From assembly GCF_037126265.1 (NCBI RefSeq), contig NZ_JAYLLN010000008.1, positions 31,905-95,904 of the forward strand: a DNA stretch of 64,000 bases, given 5' to 3'. Positions 16,462-24,907 of this stretch are shown here, in pieces. The first letter of the stretch is position 1. Each line of letters begins with the position of its first letter. Position numbers and translations under genes: made by a program. Below the pieces are notes generated by a model. That model was not told the DNA's origin, ran no database searches, and saw nothing but the letters and a program-made list of their open reading frames with translations. The DNA is from Sphingobacterium tenebrionis (lineage in GTDB: Bacteria; Bacteroidota; Bacteroidia; Sphingobacteriales; Sphingobacteriaceae).

Positions 16462-18442
16462 GTGCCTTATTCTCCCAAACATACGCAAAATTATCCTTCA
16501 AAATATAGTAGGGCTGCTTTTTGGCATCCAATAAAGCGATGGATTCCTGGATAAAACGCTCCGTATTGGATGCATCAAATATCCATGTTTCAGTAGCATT
16601 TAGCTGTTTAGGAAGTTTGTTGTTCCTGATTAAACATAACTCCCCCTGGAAGCTTATGCTTCCTTCCATCCAATTCTCTAATCGGACAAACTGAATCTCA
16701 TTCAAGGCTTTAAACTTTTCCAGGTCTGGCCAAACGGCATATTTCAATCTTTTGTCCTGTATGGAATCCATACTGCTAAACAACGAAACATGGCCATTAT
16801 TTATAATGGCAAAAGCAATTTCCTTCTGGACATTATATAATCTTATCCCGTTAAAGTGTTGCTTGGAAAAGGTCTTCCAAACACCCCAACCAACCAGCAA
16901 GCAAGACATTAGGAGACAAAGAAACAGGGATTTTATATGTCTGAAATAATAGGCGACACTTAATAAAAGTAATATTGAATAACTTATGACTAAGGCATAT
17001 CCATCCATTTGAAGCCCTTTTATACTTGAACCTGGTAAGTTATCCATCCAGGTTAGCATGGAATAACTGTACGTGATGATATTTTCCAAAATTATGGCGA
17101 AGTAGGTATTGATGCCTTGGAAAGGACTTATCATTAAGATACCACCAACAATAACCATCATGCTGGATGGAAGTGTAAAAAGCACATTGGCCGGCAAAAA
17201 GTAAGTTGGAAACTGATGGAAATAGTATAAGGCAAGCGGAGTAGTGATCAATTGTGCGGATAAGGAAACGGCAAGCAAGGAAATCATTTTCTTAAAAATG
17301 CTTTTATCATGATTCATCAGACTTTTAAAAAAGGGAGTGAATAGGATCAATCCTAACACGGCCAAGTACGACAGTTGAAAACCGATATCAAAGAGCATAT
17401 GTGGATCAAAGCAGAGCAATATAAAGGCGGAGGCCGCCAAGGAATTAACAGAAAATTGGAAACGATGCAGCCATTGGCCAATAATAAAAATACTGATCAT
17501 CAAAGCTGCCCGTTGGATAGGTGGTGCGAAGCCACAGATGGCTGCATAGAGCCATATGATGATCAAGACCAGTATATACCTACAAGCAGGACCTCCTAGG
17601 TAGGTATCAAATTTTTTAAGGATGATATTTAAAAACCAGAATACCAGCATCACATGATAGCCCGATACACTTAGGATATGGATTGTTCCGGTATTGGCGA
17701 AGGTTTGGGTAATCTCTTCCGAAAAATCTGTTCGATACCCAAAAACAATGGCCGAAGCTATCTGAAAAGCTTCTTTAGCTTTCATCAAGGTGTTGAATTT
17801 ATCAGCAAAATGCTTTTGTTGTTTTCTTGCCCAGTAGGAAAAATTCCATCCTGAGTATCTTTTTATGAGCTTTACTTCTTCGGCCTTCCCCTCACTTTGA
17901 AAATAGATCCCCTTGCTTTTTAAATAGGATTTATAATCAAACTGATGTGGATTATAGGCTGGTTTTATGGATTTTAAATGCGCTTTAAAGCTTATTTGGT
18001 CCCCTAAATGAAAAGGGAAACTAGAAAGACTATCTTTCCATAATACGGCTAAGGTTTTGGAAGGTTTTATGGATTGCCCTTGAATTTCCAAGATCATTAT
18101 TTCCATGCGTATCTGTCGCTTCGTAATTTTAGGTTCAGAAATTAACTTCGCCAAAACCTGTTGATCTTTCCCCATTTTCAACCTTGTGGCTGGCAAATGT
18201 TGATGCATGTTCAACAAGGAAAAAATAGTGAGCAATAAAGCTATTATCCAGGCATTTGCTTTATAATGGTTTTGGATTATTCGGTTGTGATAGATCATCA
18301 AAACCAATGCACCTGCTATCCATAAAATTAAGACAAGAGGGCTGGACCAAGTTATGTACTGGGCTATTACATATCCTAAAACCAAGAAAAAGAACAGGAA
18401 TACGAATATGTATTTACCTAATACTATTTTCTCTAATTCCAT
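16448..18442 (-). CDS. comEC: ComEC/Rec2-family inner-membrane DNA channel
   Basis: A 664-residue polytopic membrane protein. The N-terminus has closely spaced helices, then an OB-like soluble stretch (residues about 100-200), then the competence domain. It carries the family signature as SGYHVMLVFW in place of the more usual SGLH, and a helix-rich region with FAPPIQRAALMI. The C-terminal metallo-beta-lactamase domain of Bacillus ComEC is absent; about 110 residues of soluble tail remain, as in many Bacteroidota homologues. ComEC is known to carry single-stranded DNA across the inner membrane during transformation. It overlaps the upstream HhH-barrel gene by 10 bp and the downstream recQ by 14 bp. 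Confidence 0.9.
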   Translation of the reverse strand: MELEKIVLGKYIFVFLFFFLVLGYVIAQYITWSSPLVLILWIAGALVLMIYHNRIIQNHYKANAWIIALLLTIFSLLNMHQHLPATRLKMGKDQQVLAKLISEPKITKRQIRMEIMILEIQGQSIKPSKTLAVLWKDSLSSFPFHLGDQISFKAHLKSIKPAYNPHQFDYKSYLKSKGIYFQSEGKAEEVKLIKRYSGWNFSYWARKQQKHFADKFNTLMKAKEAFQIASAIVFGYRTDFSEEITQTFANTGTIHILSVSGYHVMLVFWFLNIILKKFDTYLGGPACRYILVLIIIWLYAAICGFAPPIQRAALMISIFIIGQWLHRFQFSVNSLAASAFILLCFDPHMLFDIGFQLSYLAVLGLILFTPFFKSLMNHDKSIFKKMISLLAVSLSAQLITTPLALYYFHQFPTYFLPANVLFTLPSSMMVIVGGILMISPFQGINTYFAIILENIITYSYSMLTWMDNLPGSSIKGLQMDGYALVISYSILLLLSVAYYFRHIKSLFLCLLMSCLLVGWGVWKTFSKQHFNGIRLYNVQKEIAFAIINNGHVSLFSSMDSIQDKRLKYAVWPDLEKFKALNEIQFVRLENWMEGSISFQGELCLIRNNKLPKQLNATETWIFDASNTERFIQESIALLDAKKQPYYILKDNFAYVWENKAHGKD

Positions 18443-20484
18443 GAATACCGGATCTGGAACCTGATGTCTGTCCGTTGATTTCCCGCGATGAGATCTAATC
18501 CCGATCCCATTTCATCAATCCCAAAATAATGGGTATGAGCAGCCTTTCCCCAGAACTCCAAGGACTTTCCAATACGGTATTTTATATTTGCATAAGTTCT
18601 GATGCCTTTTCGGAAAAATGATGGAAAGGAAAATGCATACAAAACATCCCTTTCATAGGTATAGATTCTTGCATCATAACTATCCACATTGAACCAAGCC
18701 AACCTGAGGTTTGCAGAAAACGGATTTCCAGGGTTTTTCCAGATCAGATCTTGAAGTGCTAAAAATCCTCTTTTAGGATAGGCGGCATCTTTGGCAAAAT
18801 GCCTCCCTTCTACTTGATTGTTGAGCATCCAACTGTCTGTCAGTTTATATTGAAAATTCAACCTTAATTGATGCCGCAAGACGTTAGCTATCCTACTTTG
18901 CAGTTTACTTTCCGCTGGAAAATCCTCTTGGAACCATTTATACTGATATCGGAGTCTTAAATATCCCTTTTTATACCAGATATAGCTCATTTGGGACTGG
19001 AACAGCCAACCTTCCGAAGGTAATCTAACGCGATACCTTGGTTTCTCGAATTGAACATAATCGAAACTGGATATCCAATCGAATTTTCGGGAAGGATGAT
19101 AGGCTAAGCTCAAATAGGCTCCTTGTTCATTTCCTAGATTACTTTGTGCTTGGAAAGATTGTGCAAAGAATTGCTGATAATTGGGTTGATAATGTCGATA
19201 TCGGATATTGAAGGAAAACTTTCGACCAAGACTGGCTGTTAGACCGTGATAATTTGCCCAACCCGAAGATAAGCTATGGGCGGTTTCTCCATACAACAGC
19301 AGATTATAAAAGCTGTATTGATAATGGGCATTCAACTGATGGAGGGTGGTTCCCCTGAATCGATATTGATTATAATAGGTTGGTCGTGGTTGTAAAGGGT
19401 ATTGCAATTGATGGTACAGATAGCCCAGACCTAATTTCCAGTTCAGGTTTGACCAATGCATGGAAGTTCCGGCGTTGAAAATTCCTGTAGTCTGTCGATT
19501 TCTTTGTTCAGAAGGCGTTCGATGGAGACCACTGTAATTGATGGAGGTCACTACCCAACCGAAATCCGGTAGGTGGTTTAAGGTGGCAGTTTCTTTTTTG
19601 TAGGATAAGAAAGGGATGAATTGAAAATTCTTTTTTATAAAAGAGGCTGCAATTCCCCGGAAGAAACGACTTTCGGTCATGCCGGTATGAGGTCTGATGC
19701 CTATGGGCTGTTGGAGGATCGGAGCTATGGCATTGCGATTCCCAAATTGCGGGCCAGTCCAGACTATAAGCCCTTGCCCAAGCTGCACATGAAAATCTCC
19801 GAGGATAAGATGATTTGCTTGTTTAATGTTTCGGTAATATATAGAACCTGCATAATAATCGAATCCATATCGTTGTTTAGCGGCGAAGAATGGTTCTCCT
19901 GGATCTTTTTTCATGTTTAGGGTAAAGAGGAGTTTATCCTGGTGGCTCCATCGAAATCGGGCCAATAAACGATCTGGACTGCCCAGATATTTGGACCGTT
20001 CAGGATCTGTTATTTGGTAGCCCTTAGCGGGTTGTAGGGTCCTGGAATAAGTGAACATGGACCAGGCCGAGTTATCGAGGGATTTTTTACGGAGATCGGA
20101 TAGTTTAAAGGTATTGCTTGGTTTTACAGTGATATAAGGAAGCATAAGGGTAATCACTTCGTTGGTAAATCCTGGAATGACTTGCAGTTCATTAACGGAA
20201 AGGAAGGGTCCTGATTTTTGTCGGTGTAGGAAGAATTGATTGATTTGGTTGGCGGAGAGGAAGAAAAGTTGTTGGAGTTCCTCTTCGGAGATGGTATTGA
20301 GGTTTAGTGGATTTTTTTGGAGAGGTTTTAGGAGTTCGAGCTGTGCGGTAAGATCTTCGGTGAAGACATCAGGATCAGATGCGGATAAGGATATTTCTTC
20401 TAGGATTTTTTCTTCGGTTTGGGCATTAGAGAGGTTGGGGAAAAGGGTTATGAGGAGAAAAAGAAAGAAGATATATCGACGCAT
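18433..20484 (-). CDS. Helix-hairpin-helix protein with predicted outer-membrane beta-barrel
   Basis: A 683-residue exported protein with signal peptide MRRYIFFLFLLITLFPNLSNAQ. Residues about 50-120 form a ComEA-like helix-hairpin-helix region (LNLNTISEEELQQLFFLS, then FLSVNELQVIPGF), a fold used for non-specific DNA binding. From about residue 130 to the end, the protein is rich in alternating aromatic/polar strands (such as LILGDFHVQLGQGLIVWTGP and RFQIRYSWN) typical of an outer-membrane barrel. It is the first gene of the operon with comEC and recQ. The order DNA-binding module, barrel, inner-membrane channel and helicase suggests a role in DNA import or processing. That is inference: no functional assignment of this family is known to me. 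Confidence 0.8.
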   Translation of the reverse strand: MRRYIFFLFLLITLFPNLSNAQTEEKILEEISLSASDPDVFTEDLTAQLELLKPLQKNPLNLNTISEEELQQLFFLSANQINQFFLHRQKSGPFLSVNELQVIPGFTNEVITLMLPYITVKPSNTFKLSDLRKKSLDNSAWSMFTYSRTLQPAKGYQITDPERSKYLGSPDRLLARFRWSHQDKLLFTLNMKKDPGEPFFAAKQRYGFDYYAGSIYYRNIKQANHLILGDFHVQLGQGLIVWTGPQFGNRNAIAPILQQPIGIRPHTGMTESRFFRGIAASFIKKNFQFIPFLSYKKETATLNHLPDFGWVVTSINYSGLHRTPSEQRNRQTTGIFNAGTSMHWSNLNWKLGLGYLYHQLQYPLQPRPTYYNQYRFRGTTLHQLNAHYQYSFYNLLLYGETAHSLSSGWANYHGLTASLGRKFSFNIRYRHYQPNYQQFFAQSFQAQSNLGNEQGAYLSLAYHPSRKFDWISSFDYVQFEKPRYRVRLPSEGWLFQSQMSYIWYKKGYLRLRYQYKWFQEDFPAESKLQSRIANVLRHQLRLNFQYKLTDSWMLNNQVEGRHFAKDAAYPKRGFLALQDLIWKNPGNPFSANLRLAWFNVDSYDARIYTYERDVLYAFSFPSFFRKGIRTYANIKYRIGKSLEFWGKAAHTHYFGIDEMGSGLDLIAGNQRTDIRFQIRYSWN

Positions 20485-20538
20485 AATTTGATGTTTTTAT
20501 TTATGTAAAATATTTAAAATCAATATGCTATAAATATA

Positions 20539-20648
20539 TTATTGGGATATTATTGGGTTGTTATTAGGTTGTTATTAAGATATTATTTGGGTGTTATTGG
20601 GTTGTTATTGGGTTGTTATTGGGTTGTTATTTGTTTGTTACTAGGTTG
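20539..20648. repeat. 11-bp tandem repeat, ten units
   Basis: Ten back-to-back 11-bp units with consensus TTATTGGGTTG. Three central copies are identical (20594-20626) and the outer ones diverge (for example TTATTAGGTTG, TTATTTGTTTG, TTACTAGGTTG). The period is about one DNA helical turn and not a multiple of three, so it is not coding. It starts 55 bp upstream of the HhH-barrel start codon. Confidence 0.9.
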
Positions 20649-20671
20649 TTATTAAGCAAAGATTTGCTTCT

Positions 20672-20715
20672 GACTTCAAGTGAGGTGTAAGTGACTTCTA
20701 AGTGAGGTGTAAGTG
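20672..20715. repeat. Two 21-22-bp direct repeats
   Basis: Two adjacent copies of GACTTC-(T)AAGTGAGGTGTAAGT; the 16-bp identical cores are at 20678-20693 and 20700-20715, offset by 22 bp. The inverted motif ACTTACAC follows at about 20737-20744, so the right copy could form a hairpin with it. Function unknown. Confidence 0.7.
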
Positions 20716-20790
20716 CTAAAAGGCACTTGCATAATACTTACACGCTCTTTAAACTATGCTTACATCTAGAAGCCAAATAGAAGCCACCTC

Positions 20791-20986
20791 CGTCATTGCG
20801 AGGAACGAAGCAATCTTTCAAACCATGTCATCCTGAGCGAAGTCGAAGGATCTACATTTGGTACCCGTACAGATCCTTCGACGCTGCTCAGGATGACATG
20901 AATCCAAAGATTGCTTCGTCGTACCTCCTCGCAATGACGGCGGGCGTACCGACTCGCAAGGACGAGATAACCTCCTCGCAATGACG
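20791..20986. repeat. Composite nested palindromic repeat, copy R3
   Basis: Lies between the HhH-barrel gene and gyrB (both minus). The left outer unit has the short loop CGTCATTGCGAGGAACG. Both inner units have stem ATCCT/AGGAT (GTCATCCTGAG...GAAGGATC on each strand). The right outer arm ends near 20940 and is followed by two decayed partial outer arms up to 20986. Unlike other copies it is 118 bp from the nearest stop codon, and gyrB has its own terminator in between. Confidence 0.9.
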
Positions 20987-21019
20987 CGGGCTCCCTAAGC
21001 TAAAATTCCACCCAAATAA

Positions 21020-21046
21020 AAAGGCAGTTCAAAATGAACTGCCTTT
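21020..21046 (-). terminator. Rho-independent terminator of gyrB
   Basis: Perfect 11-bp stem AAAGGCAGTTC / GAACTGCCTTT around a 5-nt loop, about 58 bp after the gyrB stop. On the minus strand the stem ends in a short T run. Confidence 0.8.
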
Positions 21047-21103
21047 CTCAAATATTTCACGCTAATATCTATCGTCTAATATCTATCATCTAATATCTAC
21101 CAA

Positions 21104-23062
21104 TTAAATATCAATCTTCGCATACCTCGCGTTCGCTTCGATAAATTCCCTACGAGGAGCAACTTCATCGCCCATCAACATCGAGAAAATACGATCACAT
21201 TCCGCAGCATTTTCAATCGTCACCTGACGCAACGTACGCTTATCCGGATCCATCGTAGTATCCCATAATTGTTCCGCGTTCATCTCACCAAGACCTTTAT
21301 ACCTTTGCACATGAACACTATCCTCTTTACCCGCACCTTTTAAGCGCTGAATAGCGGCCAAACGCTGATCTTCTGTCCATGCATATTGGAAATCCTTACC
21401 TTTCTTCACTAAATACAAAGGAGGAGTAGCGATATAAACATATCCACGCTCAATCAACTCCTTCATATAACGGAAATAGAATGTCAACAATAAAGTCGCA
21501 ATGTGCGATCCATCGACATCGGCATCCGTCATAATAATAATCTTGTGGTAACGAAGTTTGTCGGTATTCAATGCTTTGGAATCCTCGGCGGTACCAATAC
21601 TAACCCCTAATGCTGTGAACATATTCTTGATCTCTTCGTTTTCATAGATCTTATGTTCCATAGCCTTTTCCACGTTTAGGATCTTACCTCTCAAAGGCAT
21701 GATCGCCTGCGTTCTACGGTCGCGACCTTGCTTAGCCGTACCACCCGCAGAATCTCCCTCGACGAAGAAAATCTCACAGCTCGCTGGATCATTATCCGAA
21801 CAGTCGGCCAGTTTACCTGGTAAACCAGAACCTCCCATAACCGTTTTACGTTGAACCAACTCACGGGCTTTACGAGCCGCAGCACGTGCTTGGGCAGCAA
21901 TGATCACTTTCTGTACGATCTGTTTTGCCTCTCTCGGATTCTCCTCCAAATAAGCACTTAAGATCTCACCAACGGCAACATCCACCGCACCCATTACTTC
22001 AGAGTTACCCAATTTGGTTTTTGTCTGCCCCTCGAACTGAGGTTCAGCAACTTTAACAGAAATTACCGCAGTCAATCCCTCACGGAAGTCATCACCTGTA
22101 ATCTCTACTTTTAAGTTCTTCAATAAACCTGAATCATCGGCATATTTCTTCAACGTCCTGGTCAAACCTCTACGGAAACCAGCCACGTGAGAACCACCTT
22201 CGATGGTATTGATGTTATTTACATAAGAATGTACATTCTCCGCATATGTATCGTTGTATTGCAAAGCAAGTTCTACGGGAATACCTTGTTTGATTCCTTC
22301 TACATAGATCGGTTCAGGGATCAAGGCATGGCGATTGCCATCCAAGAACTTCACGAATTCTTGCAGTCCACCTTCTGAGAAAAAGATATTCTGGCGGAAA
22401 GAATCATCCTCCAATACCTCACGCTCATCGATCAATGTCAATCGAATCCCTTTGTTCAAGAAAGAAAGCTCTCTCAAACGGTTTGCTAAGGTATCATAGT
22501 TATAGACGATGGTTGTTGTAAAGATCTCCGGATCCGGATGGAATGTTACAATAGTTCCTGTTTTGTCACTCTCACCAATCTCCTTTACATCAAATTGCGG
22601 CTTACCCTGTGCATACTCCTGCACAAAGATCTTACCCTCACGATGAACTTCTGCACGCAATAAGGTCGACAGGGCATTCACACAGGAAACCCCCACACCG
22701 TGCAAACCTCCAGATACCTTATACGTATCCTTATCGAATTTACCACCGGCGTGCAATACCGTCATAACCAGCTCTAATGCCGATTTATTCTCTTTTTTGT
22801 TGATACCTGTAGGGATACCACGACCATTATCTTTTACCGAAACAGCGTTGTCTTTTTGGATAGTTACAACGATGTCATCGCAATAACCGGCAACAGCTTC
22901 GTCAATTGAGTTATCGACTACTTCATAAACCAGGTGATGCAGACCCTTTACTCCCGTATCACCAATATACATAGATGGACGCTTACGTACCGCTTCTAAT
23001 CCCTCTAAAACCTGGATATTATCCGCTGAATACGTTGAAGGTTTTTTGTTTTCTTCGCTCAT
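21104..23062 (-). CDS. gyrB: DNA gyrase subunit B
   Basis: The ATPase subunit of DNA gyrase, which with GyrA introduces negative supercoils. The 652-residue protein contains the GHKL ATPase region (YEVVDNSIDEAVAGYCDDI and GGLHGVGVSCVNAL), then the Toprim motifs EGDSAGGTAKQGRDR and MTDADVDGSHI, and QRYKGLGEMN near the C-terminus. Length is normal for a form without the proteobacterial insertion. ParE is a close relative, but the length and Toprim context fit GyrB. It is transcribed alone, with a recognisable promoter and terminator. Confidence 0.96.
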   Translation of the reverse strand: MSEENKKPSTYSADNIQVLEGLEAVRKRPSMYIGDTGVKGLHHLVYEVVDNSIDEAVAGYCDDIVVTIQKDNAVSVKDNGRGIPTGINKKENKSALELVMTVLHAGGKFDKDTYKVSGGLHGVGVSCVNALSTLLRAEVHREGKIFVQEYAQGKPQFDVKEIGESDKTGTIVTFHPDPEIFTTTIVYNYDTLANRLRELSFLNKGIRLTLIDEREVLEDDSFRQNIFFSEGGLQEFVKFLDGNRHALIPEPIYVEGIKQGIPVELALQYNDTYAENVHSYVNNINTIEGGSHVAGFRRGLTRTLKKYADDSGLLKNLKVEITGDDFREGLTAVISVKVAEPQFEGQTKTKLGNSEVMGAVDVAVGEILSAYLEENPREAKQIVQKVIIAAQARAAARKARELVQRKTVMGGSGLPGKLADCSDNDPASCEIFFVEGDSAGGTAKQGRDRRTQAIMPLRGKILNVEKAMEHKIYENEEIKNMFTALGVSIGTAEDSKALNTDKLRYHKIIIMTDADVDGSHIATLLLTFYFRYMKELIERGYVYIATPPLYLVKKGKDFQYAWTEDQRLAAIQRLKGAGKEDSVHVQRYKGLGEMNAEQLWDTTMDPDKRTLRQVTIENAAECDRIFSMLMGDEVAPRREFIEANARYAKIDI

Positions 23063-23095
23063 GAAAATGAATTAATATTACTGTTGATTAACTTT

Positions 23096-23126
23096 CAAAA
23101 ATACGAAAAATTACCTTAATAATCAA
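23096..23126 (-). promoter_or_regulatory. gyrB promoter
   Basis: On the minus strand TTG (23126-23124) is followed after exactly 20 nt by TATTTTTG (23103-23096), matching the Bacteroidota TTG-N20-TAnnTTTG consensus. The box is 34 bp upstream of the gyrB ATG. Confidence 0.7.
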
Positions 23127-23210
23127 ACATAAAACGCTTAAAAATACGCTCGGGTACTCTCCCAAAAACATCCTCATCCAAGCCATTATTTACTAGCTTT
23201 TCATGCATTT

Positions 23211-23243
23211 TTGGTAAAATTTCATTTTTTTATCTTAGGTTTG
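23211..23243 (+). promoter_or_regulatory. Promoter of the OmpH-like lipoprotein gene
   Basis: TTG at 23211-23213 and TAGGTTTG at 23236-23243, spacing 22 nt, followed 30 bp later by the ATG at 23274. It resembles the Bacteroidota consensus, with a slightly long spacer. Confidence 0.5.
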
Positions 23244-23273
23244 TTCTTCAGAAAATCGAAATACAAGAAAAGA

Positions 23274-23882
23274 ATGAATAAATTAGTAAAATTGACCTTA
23301 GGTCTTGTTGCCACTGCAGCAATCGTTTCCTGTAACCAAGAAGCAAAAAAAGATAACACTACTGCTTCCACTACAGCAGCAACAACAACCCCAACCACTG
23401 CCCAAGAAGAGAAGATCGTTTATGTAAATTCAGATTCTTTATCTGAAAAATACACGTACTACAAAGATGTACGCGCTAGATTAGAAGCGAAATTCAAAAA
23501 AGCGCAAGCTGATTTCCAGGCAAAAGGACAAGCTTACCAAAGAGAAGTAGCAGAATACCAACAAAAAGGTCAAGGCATGAGCGCAACGGAACGCCAGGCA
23601 ACTGAAGAGCGTTTGGTTCGTTTGCAAGGCGACCTTCAACGTATGGAGCAGAATGCTGGTCAATCCATTGGTCAAGAAGAGCAGACAGAATTCTCCAAAG
23701 TTTATACTGCAGTAACAGAATACCTTCAGAAACATGCTGAAGATAAAGGGTACAAATTGGTATTGACTTATTCAAAAACCAACCCTGCCGTTCTTTATGC
23801 TGATCCAAAGATGGATATCACCAAAGAAGTGATCGACGCTTTGAACAAAGAATATGCGGATAAAACTCCTTCAAAGAAATAA
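23274..23882 (+). CDS. OmpH/Skp-like lipoprotein
   Basis: A 202-residue exported protein. The ATG at 23274 gives a clean lipoprotein signal, MNKLVKLTLGLVATAAIVSC, with Cys20 as the acylation site; an in-frame start 21 codons earlier would hide the signal and overlap the promoter. After a Thr/Ala-rich linker, KIVYVNSDSLSEKY begins an OmpH domain with a long coiled-coil (roughly residues 60-150, rich in Lys, Gln and Glu) and a closing GYKLVLTYSKTNPAVLYADPKMDITKEVI segment. Skp/OmpH proteins are periplasmic holdase chaperones for outer-membrane proteins. The lipid anchor suggests a membrane-tethered version. Monocistronic, with its own terminator. Confidence 0.9.
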   Translation: MNKLVKLTLGLVATAAIVSCNQEAKKDNTTASTTAATTTPTTAQEEKIVYVNSDSLSEKYTYYKDVRARLEAKFKKAQADFQAKGQAYQREVAEYQQKGQGMSATERQATEERLVRLQGDLQRMEQNAGQSIGQEEQTEFSKVYTAVTEYLQKHAEDKGYKLVLTYSKTNPAVLYADPKMDITKEVIDALNKEYADKTPSKK

Positions 23883-23915
23883 TACACAGGAGGAGGTAAT
23901 TCTTCATTAAGATAT

Positions 23916-23951
23916 AAAAATGGCAGTCTGAAAATACAGGCTGCCATTTTT
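23916..23951 (+). terminator. Rho-independent terminator of the OmpH-like gene
   Basis: Stem AAAAATGGCAG / CTGCCATTTTT with an extra inner CTG/CAG pairing and a T-run after it, about 35 bp past the stop. Confidence 0.85.
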
Positions 23952-23999
23952 TTGATATATCCTTAAATCTCCCTAATTTTCGGTAATTATTACGCTACT

Positions 24000-24905
24000 A
24001 TGGTAAAACAGATTCTCAGCAAGGAAGACAATGGTTTCGACTGGTTCGACATCTTCAACCCTTCTATCGATGATTTCACAGATCTCAAAGAAAGGTACAA
24101 CATTAAGGATGCTTCCATCAAAGATTGCCTGGAAATCGGCCATTTGCCAAAAATTGAAGAATTTGAGGAATACCATTTCCTCATCCTTAGGAATATTGCA
24201 GAGAGTTTTCCGGAAAGTTCCGATACCTTAACGGATATCACCAATCGAATTTCCTTATTCTACGGGCAGGACTTTGTCATCACGGTACATCGGAATGAAA
24301 TCAATTTCCTTTCCGAATTGATCGATCTGGATAAGACCAATAAAAAACTGAAATCCAGCAAAAGCCTGGTGAATACCCTGGTTTCTTCTTCGCTAAAATC
24401 ATTCGAAACCTTGATCATTTCCGATCTTTCCGAGAAACTGGATAATTATGAAGAGATTGTTTTCCTGCATAGCCGCAGAAAACCTTTCCTTCGAAAGGTG
24501 TACTATTTGAAAAGACAGGTTGACTTGATCCGGATCATTCTGACCCTGTACAAGGATATCGTGGACTATTTCCATATGCCCGAGTACCAGAACATCTATA
24601 CGCAAGACTTAAGGGATATCTATTCCAGAACGAATACCCTTTACCGCAATATCAGTGAGAACACGGCACAATTGCTGTCCATCTATTTCAACATCGAATC
24701 CAACCATACCAATGAGATCATGCGTACGCTGACCATCATCTCCGTATTTTTTATGCCTTTAACGTTTATCGTAGGGGTTTATGGCATGAATTTCAAATAC
24801 ATGCCTGAACTGGAATGGTACTATGGATACCCGATCATTATTGGGGTAATGATGGCGCTTTCTGCCCTGATCTATATCTGGTTCAAAAGAAAACGATGGT
24901 TATAA
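24000..24905 (+). CDS. corA: CorA-family divalent cation channel
   Basis: A 301-residue protein with a large cytoplasmic N-terminal domain, a long helix, and two C-terminal membrane helices joined by the signature Gly262-Met-Asn264 (GVYGMNFKYMPELEW), ending in the basic tail FKRKRWL. CorA forms pentameric Mg2+/Co2+ channels gated by intracellular Mg2+. The sequence does not prove which cation is carried; a Zn2+-exporting relative (ZntB) shares the fold. The stop is 2 bp from the convergent tsaB stop region, with no hairpin between them. Confidence 0.92.
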   Translation: MVKQILSKEDNGFDWFDIFNPSIDDFTDLKERYNIKDASIKDCLEIGHLPKIEEFEEYHFLILRNIAESFPESSDTLTDITNRISLFYGQDFVITVHRNEINFLSELIDLDKTNKKLKSSKSLVNTLVSSSLKSFETLIISDLSEKLDNYEEIVFLHSRRKPFLRKVYYLKRQVDLIRIILTLYKDIVDYFHMPEYQNIYTQDLRDIYSRTNTLYRNISENTAQLLSIYFNIESNHTNEIMRTLTIISVFFMPLTFIVGVYGMNFKYMPELEWYYGYPIIIGVMMALSALIYIWFKRKRWL

Positions 24906-24907
24906 GA

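Larger units (their letters stand above)
20485..20790. other. Gene-free repeat-rich region upstream of the HhH-barrel operon
   Basis: No protein or structural RNA gene seen. It holds an AT-rich presumed promoter zone for the minus-strand HhH-barrel gene, an 11-bp tandem repeat, and a pair of 21-22-bp direct repeats whose GTGTAAGT cores have an inverted partner ACTTACAC at about 20737-20744. It then runs directly into composite repeat R3. Confidence 0.6.

Noticed and set aside
16462..16488. Upstream start of recQ at 16488
   Set aside because: It would add nine residues (MRMFGRIRH) deeper in comEC; the ATG at 16461 gives the usual RecQ N-terminus and a short overlap.
12186..20484. hppA as part of the comEC/recQ operon
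   Set aside because: An 88-nt gap and an unrelated function make co-transcription uncertain. It was not used to support the DNA-uptake idea.
20485..20790. Structural RNA gene or tRNA in the repeat-rich gap
   Set aside because: No cloverleaf, rRNA-like or known ncRNA motif; the paired segments are explained by direct and inverted short repeats.
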